Shown in pieces: positions 56,524-64,000 of a stretch of DNA of 64,000 nucleotides. The notes beneath the pieces are model-generated. The model had not been told where the DNA came from. It saw only the letters and a program-made list of their open reading frames with translations, and made no database searches. Source of the DNA: Nelumbo lutea (Eukaryota > Streptophyta > Magnoliopsida > Proteales > Nelumbonaceae); the NCBI GenBank assembly GCA_022828595.1, contig JAKGHH010000002.1, positions 66,064,383-66,128,382 on the forward strand, given 5' to 3'. Position 1 is the first letter of the stretch. Each line of letters starts with the position of its first letter. Both the position numbers and the translations under genes were made by a program.

Positions 56524-58790
56524 TAGAGCTAATCCACTACATGAAGACTTCAAAGAGCAAAAATGGGATGGTGGCTGTAAAGCTTGATATGAGTAATGCC
56601 AATGATAGATCGGAATATCCCTTCCTTGAAAAAAAAAAAAAAAAACCTACGGAAGCTAGGTTTTGGTTCTAAACGAACTTAGTAGGTTATGGAGTGTGTC
56701 TCCACTGTCATTTATCAAATCCTAGTGAATGGCTCCCCCACTAAGAAAATCATTCCAATGAGGGGTATAAGACAAGGGAATCTACCCTTGCACCATTTTA
56801 TCCTCTGTTCTAAGGTCTTTTCTACCAACCTAACAAAGCTAGTGCAAAACTCTACAATTTCAAGTATTAAATTAAATGCTCACTACCCCACCATATCTCA
56901 CCTATTTTTTGTAGATGATAACTATATCTTCACCAAAGCTTCACTTCAAGAAGGGGCTCATATGGTGGAAGGCATTTCAATCTTGAATTCAAGAAGATGA
57001 TAGTGCCTTAAGGTAAAACTAATAAGGATGCCCTCCAAGTAATTTGGTCTCCCTACCCTCTCAGTAGAACCAAAACAAGTCTTTTTTTTTCCTATTTGGT
57101 TGGGAGGGTGCAAAATAAACAAACGTGTGGAATGAGAAATACCTCACCCAAGCAGGGAAAGAGAAATTACTAAATTCAGTAGCAGCAGCCATTCCAGCCT
57201 ACTCCATGTGTTATTTTCTTCTTCCAAAGAAGATTTATAATGAAATTAATAAACTTCAAAGACACTTCTAGTGGGGGAAGAACCACAATGATAGAGCCAA
57301 GATTCACAGGGTCTCCTAAGACATCTTATCTAGAAATAAAAACAATAATGGTATGGGTTTTAGGAACCCCCATTGTTTCAATCTGGCTCTCTTAGCAAAA
57401 CTAGCATGGAGATTAGCAAGCAAACAAGATAGTCTTTGGGCTCAAATCATGCAAAGTAAGTATTTCACAAATAAAAGTTTTTTGAGGGACAATTTACCTT
57501 CCAAAGGCTCATAGGGCTAGAAAAGCACCATGCTAGGGAGAGAACTAGTACTAAAAGGGGCATGCTGGCTGGCCAACGAGGGCAGGGATATATCCATTTG
57601 GTTAGACAATTCGATATCGAGTGTAGAAGGATTCAAAGTCATGGGACCAAATCCGGGACTAGATTTTCCTCAATTTTTCAGTGAGCTAATTAACCAATAA
57701 CATGGATCTTGCAAGTACTCGTGAGTGAGGCTTACTCAAGAAAAGTCCTGTGGTTGATTTCAGAGGCAATTTTAGTGTTGGATTTGCCTATTACTTAGCC
57801 AAACAAAAGTTGTACACAGAAAATAATGAGAATTTTGACCCCAAACTGCTCTCTATGGAAAATGGTTTGGAAAATTCCTATTGAACCCAAAGTCAGAACC
57901 TTCCTGTTGAAGTGTTGCAAAAATACAATCCCTATAGATTCAAACCTAGCAATCAAGATAGTTATGAACTTTGATGTCTGTCAAGTGAGTGGCAATTCAG
58001 CTGAAACCATTTTTCATGCTTTATGTCAAGGTGAGTTGTCTAAGATGGTATGGTTTGGGAGCTGTTTCAATGCTCATATGGAAGCTTACCCACATGATTT
58101 TCTCTTTAGTGATTGGTTCCTACATTGGGTCCAATCTTGTAAGGGTTTGAAAGAAGATCGGGTCCATCTTATTCAAAACACTGCTTATTTGCTTTGGGTC
58201 ATTTGGAAAGCTAGAATCAAAATACTTTTTGAAAACACTAACCAAATTTCAAATATGATGTTGTTGGATGTTGGCACGCTGGACTTTAAGGAGCTCTTCA
58301 AAAGGTATAATTGCATCTGAGGTCCCCCGGACCCAAACCCCTTTTTGATTTCCTCTAGGAGTTGGTCAAGTCAAAGTTAATGTTGATGGAGGCTTCAAAC
58401 AAAATAATTTAGGTAGTTATGTAGATGTAATCACATAGATTTTTGTTTGGATGCTCGTTTTGGGCCTGTTTTTGTGACCTCAACTCTCTAGGCTGAAGCC
58501 ATTGCACTGAGGCAAGGCCTGGACCTGGTGAATTTGGCAAGGTTCTCCAACTGTGCAGTTGAATCGGACTGTTAGGAACTCCTCATCAAAGCCATCAATA
58601 AAAGCTTTTCTGGTGTTCCAATTGAATTGGTGTCCCTTGTGAAAGATATTCTAGCTTCTACTACATCTTTGTCTATTTCTTTTTCTTTTGTAAACAAGAG
58701 AGGTAATGGCCCGGTGCATTGGGGTCTCCTAGTTTTTGATTGTCCCGATTGGCTACAATCCTTGGCAAGAACCTATGCTGGTTAACCTCT
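56524..58790 (+). pseudogene. L1-type LINE ORF2 relic, second copy (RT to RNase H-like)
   Basis: The RT palm begins at about 56570 (VAVKLDMSNA). A frame open at 56689-57000 has CVSTVIYQILVNGSPTKK, MRGIRQGNLP (a base change disrupts the usual GDPLSP) and HLFFVDDNYIFTKAS. NPHCFNLALLAKLAWRL-like text follows at about 57370-57420. IWLDNSISSVEGFKVMG lies at 57590-57645. A clean frame at 57826-58320 is the zinc-binding RT-associated domain: WKMVWKIPIEPKVRTFLLKC, IFHALCQGELSKMVWFGSCF and LLWVIWKARIKILFEN. The C-terminal RNase H-like domain follows in pieces: VNVDGGFK (58376), AEAIALRQGLDLVNLARFSNCAVESDC (about 58495-58572; key residues E and D) and NGPVHWGLL. Broken by stops throughout. The 5' half is absent, and homology to the first copy starts at 56524. 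Confidence 0.82.
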
Positions 58791-59530
58791 CATGGTTTTT
58801 GTATTCAATTATTTATTTTCATTAATAGAAATCTGCTCATTTACTTAAAAAAACAAAAAACAAAAAACATAATAGTGTTTTAGGCAGAAATAGGCACCCC
58901 TCTTTTGTACGTACTTATGAGCTAGAGATAAGATTGTACATACTGGGCTGGGTTACCTATCACGAGTGAACGCGCCAATATTTAGTACAAAAGGGGCCCA
59001 AATGGAATCCATAATGAACACCAGCGTGTTCATTTGTGATAAATAGCCCAACCTGGTGTATACAATCATGTCTCTAGCTAATCCAGGCTCTTCTTTCACA
59101 CCCAAATCAAGCCATGGACGCTAGAGATTCGCTAGATGCAACCTACCCCATTGGAATCATCGTCTTTACCTAACAATCGGCTATTGTGTTCACTCGAAAT
59201 AGTGAACATAATAGCATTTCAGGTTGAAAAAATTCAGACATGTTTCACACCCAAGTCGTACCATCGACGTGGGTGATTTCCCAGAAGGTGGTCTCCGGGG
59301 AAAAATCCTAAAAAAAACGTTTTTCATATAGAAGTTGGGATGAGAGAGAATGGGCATACCCATTTAAAATGCCACTTTGTTCTAGCTGCTCTCACTCTAA
59401 TCCAATTGTTTAAGAATAATAACTCTGCTCCAACCATTTGATAACAATATATTATTCATTCAAATTGGAATGCCAATAGCATCCATACATAGTGTAGCTG
59501 TAACTCTCAAAAAACATAATCTACAATTAG
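56524..59530. repeat. Segmental duplication: LINE 3' half plus flank, copy 2
   Basis: The fuller partner of 35674-37425. It extends past the LINE coding end through GGGCTGGGTTACCTATCACGAG and TTCTAGCTGCTCTCACTC to about 59530. It holds three pieces missing from copy 1: 117 bp between two GACAATT words (57488, 57605), about 1.0 kb at 57713-58735, and 136 bp between two CGT words (59025, 59161). Confidence 0.8.
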
Positions 59531-59605
59531 GTTGTGTTTGTTTGCGGTGTAAATACAAAATTACACAGATGGAATTTTACAACGGTCAGATTTTTTAGTG
59601 TAAAA

Positions 59606-60138
59606 TGTTAGGTTTTAATCTCTGTTAAGTGGGCTTACATATTCAGTGAAACAATTGCATTGATGGACTATCTCGTAAGTGGGCTAAATCAAGTGATTCA
59701 TTTATGCAAAGCCCGTAGACTTTAACAAAAGAGTATGGGTCTTAATGAGTGGATACCACATTTTGGCTCATATAGGCTTAATGGGATCCTATTAGGTCAA
59801 AATATAAAAGGCTCCTAGGTTATGGTTCTCAATATGTTAAATCATCTAGCCGCCCTCTTGCTCTACCCCATTAGAGTCAAGAGCTGAGAAAACCTAAGGA
59901 AGAATGAAGATTTAACTGAGGAAAACCACACCAGTCGACCAACCATTGATTCATCACTCATTCCGCAAGGGTTTCCACTACTGTGATGGATACAGGTATG
60001 TACGTTTAAACCTCCTTGATAACTATAGCATGATATTCTTTGGGGTGCAACATGGCTTCTTGTTCTTCGTACATGAATGGTATTGGTATGATTCTGCAAG
60101 ACTAAGGACTGATTTGCTCCCCTTTATTTATTCTTACA
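59606..60138 (+). repeat. 5' LTR of the right-hand copia element
   Basis: 533 bp, TG...CA bounded. Contains AATATAAAAGGCTCC at about 59801. The partner LTR lies outside the window, so the left boundary is provisional (flanking bases TAAAA). Confidence 0.65.
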
Positions 60139-60140
60139 AG

Positions 60141-60153
60141 TGGTATCAGAGCC
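60141..60153 (+). other. Primer-binding site of the right-hand copia element
   Basis: TGGTATCAGAGCC is an exact match to the plant copia type that pairs with initiator-Met tRNA. It lies two bases after the inferred LTR end. Confidence 0.9.
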
Positions 60154-60304
60154 TTATATCATGTTCGGTTATTAGGATTATCATTTTTCTTTTTGAATCG
60201 ATTTCATTGTGGTTGTCTTTCGATCGATGGATACAATCGTTCAGTTGTGTGTGCTTGTCGAACAGCCATGAAGCAAGGTTGTGTCGACAAAAAAAAAAAA
60301 GAAA

Positions 60305-60485
60305 AACAAAGACGCATTGATGATTCAATGCGGTTTTGGTTTTAGTCGAAGGGAGAGGTGCATTGATGATTCGGTTTCAATTTCAGTCGACCATTGTCAT
60401 GATGATTCATTGCAGTTTCGATTTCAATCGACCAAAAAACAAAGACACATTGATGATTCGGTTTCGGTTTTAGTCGACCAAAAAT
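60305..60485. repeat. Leader tandem repeats of the right-hand copia element
   Basis: (G/C)CATTGATGATTC(A/G)... followed by GGTTT(T/C)(G/A)(G/A)TTT(T/C)AGTCGA recurs at about 60312, 60360, 60395 (weaker) and 60448, a period near 45-50 bp. Further GATGATTCAATG and GTTGCGATGC(G/A)(T/C)CTCTG words continue to 60670. It lies between the primer-binding site and gag. Confidence 0.65.
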
Positions 60486-61217
60486 AAATAAATAAGTAAA
60501 AACAAATATGCATCATGATGATGATTCAATGATGTTGCGATGCGTCTCTGAAAGCAAAAAAAATAGAAGACACATCGGTGTTGCGTCTTTGGTTGCGAAC
60601 CGACTCAAAAAAAATCGCATCAGTGTTGCGATGCACCTCTGGAAAGAATGAATTCGCAACAGTGATTCGATACGTCTACAGAACCGATTCAAAAAAAAAA
60701 TGGAATCGTGATTTGCATGCACGTAAGTAATTTCCATGTGTCAGTTATTCTCTCCTTTTGCATGGAAGTAACCTTGAACTTTTGACTTTGCCATGCATGC
60801 GATGAATACAGTTTTGGATGAATACTTTTTCCTTTTTAAATTAAATTGATTGAAGCAGCATGTTACCAAAGTAGCCTCTGCAGTGTAAAATTAATTTGAT
60901 TTGAAATATAAAGATTATGTGTGTTCATTGTCCATGCGGACATTGATCGACCCAAAGAAAGGTTGATGTTTGGTCGGGCAGTGAACACACATGCGATGAT
61001 GAATATTGATATTGTAAAGCTATTATCCATGTGAATAGTAGTCGGTCCAAAGAAAGGTTATTGTCTGACAAGATTTATTATCAATGTTTGATTATTAGGT
61101 TGAGAGTACCATTTACAATTGATGTTTCTATGCAAACACTAAATGTCAAGTTGTATTGTTGTAATTTATATTATTATTGATTATATGTTGTTTTTTGTTC
61201 TCTGTTCAGTTTCAACA

Positions 61218-61820
61218 ACTGCAAATAATGTTTCTGCTCAAATCAGTGCCATTCCCATGCTGAATGGTACAAACTTTAAGATCTGGAAAGAGAATGTGGA
61301 AATCGTTCTCGACTGCATGGATTTAGACCTTGCGTTAAGGATGGAGTGACCCATCCCGGTTGAGGACAATTCCAATGAGGCCAAAGTTGAGAAATGGGAT
61401 CGCTCTAATCGCATGAGTCTGATGATTATGAAACGTTTCATGCCAGAAGCGTTTCGGGGCTCTATTTCTGAGAGCGATAATGCTAAAGAATCCCTTGTGG
61501 TGATACAACAGTATTTTATCAAGAATGAGAAAGCGGAGACTAGCAACATTTTAGCTACTCTAATTTCTATGAGGTACAATGGAAAAGGAAATATAAGGGA
61601 ATACATACTAGAAATGTCGAATCTTGCCGGTAAACTAAAGGCACTAAAGTTAGAGATAAATGATGATTTACTCGTGCATTTAGTTCTCATTTCTCTTCCT
61701 GCACAATTCAGTCAATTTAAGGTGAGTTATAATACTCAAAATGAGAAATGAACTCTTATTGAGCTCATTTCTCAATGTGTGCAAGAAGAAGAAAGAATCC
61801 AGAAAGAAAAGACGGAAAGT
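61218..61820 (+). pseudogene. Copia gag of the right-hand element
   Basis: The capsid-type gag begins near 61210 (TTANNVSAQISAIPMLNGTNFKIWKENVE) and continues through LDCMDLDLALRME. It stops at 61347, in phase with the downstream PIPVEDNSN. The next frame, 61413-61751, holds MKRFMPEAFRGSISESDNAK, NILATLISMRYNGKGNIREY and LLVHLVLISLPAQFSQFKVSYN, typical of the UBN2-type gag family, and ends at a second in-frame stop (NEK then TGA). Two stops make it a pseudogene, although the rest is well preserved. Confidence 0.8.
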
Positions 61821-63260
61821 GCTCACTTAGCATCAACCTCTCAGAATAATAAAAAGAAGAGGACTAAGGATACTACAAAAAGAACACCAAAGAAAGAGTG
61901 TCCCAAATACGTCGCCTGGCACATAAAAAAGGGTTTGTATCTCACTTTAGTTTGTTCTAAGGCTAATTTAGCTTTTGTACCTATAGACACTTGGTGGATA
62001 GATTCTGGCGCTACTACTCGCATAAGTGTGTCTATGCAGGGTTGCATCTGGAGCCGACCGCCAACTGATGCTGAAAGATTCATCTATGTAGGCGATGGCA
62101 ATAAAGTTCCTGTGGAAGCTGTAGGACATTTTAGATTGATTTTAAAAACTGGTTGTTGTTTGAATTTAGTTGAGACGTTTGTAACTCCATCATTTAAACG
62201 TAACTTAATTTCTATTTTCTGTTTAGACAAATCTGGTTACTTTTGTGGTTTTGGAAATAATAAAGTTAGTATTTCTCTATATTCAAATGTTATTGGTACT
62301 GGTATTTTAATTGACCGTCTTTATATGTTAGAAACTATTGCTTCCCACAATGCAATCCTGCATGCAAGTACTAAAGATGCAAAGCGTAAATTAACCGAGA
62401 ATTTTGCTTCCTTATGGCATAAGCGCTTAGGCCACATCTCTAAACAGAGAATTCAAAAGCTTGTATCGGATGGAATTCTTGATTCCCTTGATTTAACGGA
62501 TTTCCAAATCTGTATTGAGTGTATTAAGGGAAAATTGACGAACACAAAGAAATTAGGTGCCAATAAATGTACGAAAGTCTTAGAACTGATACATACGGAC
62601 ATCTATGGGCCATTCCCTATGCCTGCATGGAATGACCAGCAGTACTTCATCACGTTCATAGATGACTATTCGTGGTATGGGTACCTATACTTAATAAGTG
62701 AGAAGTCTCAATCCCTAGACGTTTTCAAATCTTATAAAGCTGAAGTTGAACTTCAACTTGGTAAGAAAATTAAAGCTGTCAAATTTGACCGTGGCGGGGA
62801 ATACTATAACATATATGATGGATCAGGTTGGCAACGTTCAGGACCCTTTGCTAACTTCCTAAAGGAATGTGGTATCGTCCCACAATACACCATGTCGAGT
62901 ACACCCACCATGAATGGTGTTGTTGAAAGACGAAACATGACACTTAAGGACATGGTGAGGAGCATGATTAGTCATTCTTCTTTACCTGAATCACTTTGGG
63001 GAGAAGCATTAAAAATGGTAGTGTATATCCTTAACAGAGTACCCAACAAAGCAGTAACTGAAACCCCATATGAGTTTTGGACTGGGAAAAAGCCCAGCAT
63101 AAGGCACCTACACATTTGGGGATGTCCAGTCGAAGTGAGGCCTTATAGGCCCAACGAAAGGAAATTGAACTCTAGGACAGTTAGTTGTTACTTTGTTGGA
63201 TACGCGGAATGTTCTCGAGGGTTCAAGTTCTATGATCCCACTACCCGCTCCTTCTTTTAG
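61752..63260 (+). pseudogene. Copia pol of the right-hand element: protease and integrase
   Basis: A long open frame (61779-63260, 493 codons) continues gag in phase. It starts with a Lys/Thr-rich linker where a CCHC knuckle is expected. Only [10 protein letters not shown] remains, so most of the knuckle is lost. Protease motif: [12 protein letters not shown] (about 61990-62025). GAG-pre-integrase: [17 protein letters not shown] (62413-62463) and [10 protein letters not shown]. Integrase core: HTDIYGPFP (62593, Asp), [11 protein letters not shown] (62780, Asp) and [22 protein letters not shown] (62900-62965, Glu), so the D,D,E set is complete. FRWGCP-type [18 protein letters not shown] follows. 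A TAG at 63258 ends the frame, and coding resumes in phase. Confidence 0.87.
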
Positions 63261-64000
63261 ATAGGAAATGCGAGATTTCTTGAAGATGTTGAGTTTGGAG
63301 GGGAAGAATTAAGGAACGTCTCTTTTGACGAAACAGTTGTCTTGCAAGAAGAGAAATTCATTTCTCTTCCTGATATTATTATCGCCAGTGATCAGACAAC
63401 AATTCCTAACACTGTTCATGAAGCGATTCCGGTTCAAGACAACAATAAAGTTCCTTCCATAGAGCAAACTCAACAACCTCAAGAAGTGCCATCGAGGAGA
63501 TCCAACAGACAAAGAAGAAGTACGATTCCAGATGACTATATTATGTTCCTCCTAGAACAAGAAGATTTGGTAGGCTTAGCGAAAATGATCCAATCACCCT
63601 TCGCGAAGCCCTTTAAAGTTCTAATTCTCAACATTGGATCAATGCCATGCAAGAAGAGATGAAATCCATGAAAGACAATGACATTTGGGATCTTGTTGAG
63701 TTGCTTGAAGGCTCGAAACCCATTGGTTGCAAATGGATATTTAAAACCAAAAGGGATTCAAAAGTCAATGTCGAAACATATAAGGCTCGTTTAGTCACCA
63801 AAAGTTTCACTCAAAGGGAAGGCATTGATTATAAAGAGACCTTTTTCTCCGGTTTCTTCGAATGACTCCTTTAGGACAACAATGACACTTGTAGCTCATT
63901 TTGATTTAGAGCTACATCAGATGGATGTAAAGACAACATTTCTCAACGGAGACATTGATGAAACGATTTATATGGTTCAGTCAGAAAACTTTGAATCCAA
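63261..64000 (+). pseudogene. Copia pol of the right-hand element: RT, cut by window end
   Basis: After the stop at 63258 the linker (63342-63662) has SRRSNRQRRSTIPDDY, the usual copia segment before RT. RT starts MQEEMKSMKDNDIWDLVELL (63647) with KPIGCKWIFKTKRD and YKARLVTKSFTQREGIDYKETF. A frameshift near 63850 leads to VAHFDLELHQMDVKTTFLNG and DIDETIYMVQSENFES at the window edge. The YVDD motif lies beyond the window. Confidence 0.85.

Larger units (their letters stand above)
59606..64000 (+). mobile_element. Ty1/copia retrotransposon, 3' part outside the window
   Basis: The 5' LTR runs 59606-60138 (TGTTAGGTT...TTCTTACA), with a TATAAAAG box at 59803. It is followed after two bases by a perfect copia primer-binding site, TGGTATCAGAGCC (60141-60153). 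An unusually long, repeat-bearing leader precedes gag. Gag, protease and integrase occupy one nearly continuous coding stretch, and RT begins at about 63650. Orientation, PBS and domain order are clear. The target duplication and 3' LTR cannot be checked. The LTR start is inferred from the TG and the fall-off of flanking homology. Confidence 0.85.

Noticed and set aside
1..64000. rRNA genes, intact tRNA genes, organellar inserts
   Set aside because: I saw no conserved rRNA core words, no GGTTCGAATCC with a closing cloverleaf, and no plastid or mitochondrial gene sequence. A covariance scan would be needed for certainty.

Overview
This window looks like a transposon-dense intergenic stretch of a nuclear flowering-plant chromosome. 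It is AT-rich, carries one spliced three-exon plant gene, and is otherwise filled with plant hAT, Mutator-like, Ty1/copia, Ty3/gypsy and L1-type LINE remains. The gene is a NAC transcription factor. NAC genes are plant-specific, so the plant assignment is firm, but I cannot name the species from sequence alone.

Layout. 1-2904: a degenerate hAT DNA transposon on the minus strand whose left end is cut by the window. 2986-11461: a string of non-autonomous hAT elements, several with exact or near-exact 8-bp target duplications, plus one ~0.9 kb unclassified repeat whose second copy lies at 28060-28975. 12236-14215: the only intact host gene, an ANAC090-type NAC factor, with a comparatively GC-rich upstream region. 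14990-25560: a direct segmental duplication (5.4 kb and 2.7 kb units, about 7.9 kb apart). Unit 1 gained a MULE MITE and a hAT element that unit 2 lacks. 28975-37425: an old L1-type LINE split by a structurally complete copia element (30386-35668). The LINE 3' half and its downstream flank reappear at 56524-59530. 37971-40070: MITEs, one nested inside another. 40103-46599: a structurally complete but internally deleted gypsy element (LTRs, TSD CACAT) with an antisense extra ORF, matching the TAT-lineage layout. 46600-56500: simple repeats, diverged tandem repeats and small MITEs. 59606-64000: the 5' part of another copia element that runs off the window.

No bacterial-type system, CRISPR array, rRNA or convincing tRNA gene is present. 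The most informative signals are evolutionary. Target-site duplications and a paralogous empty site date insertions relative to the duplication. Short direct repeats flank two deletions in one LINE copy and three bases flank a third. Most readable TE stops sit at former tryptophan codons, consistent with decay of methylated DNA. I found no convincing undescribed system. The antisense ORF of the gypsy element and the unclassified 0.9 kb repeat pair are the items most worth follow-up.
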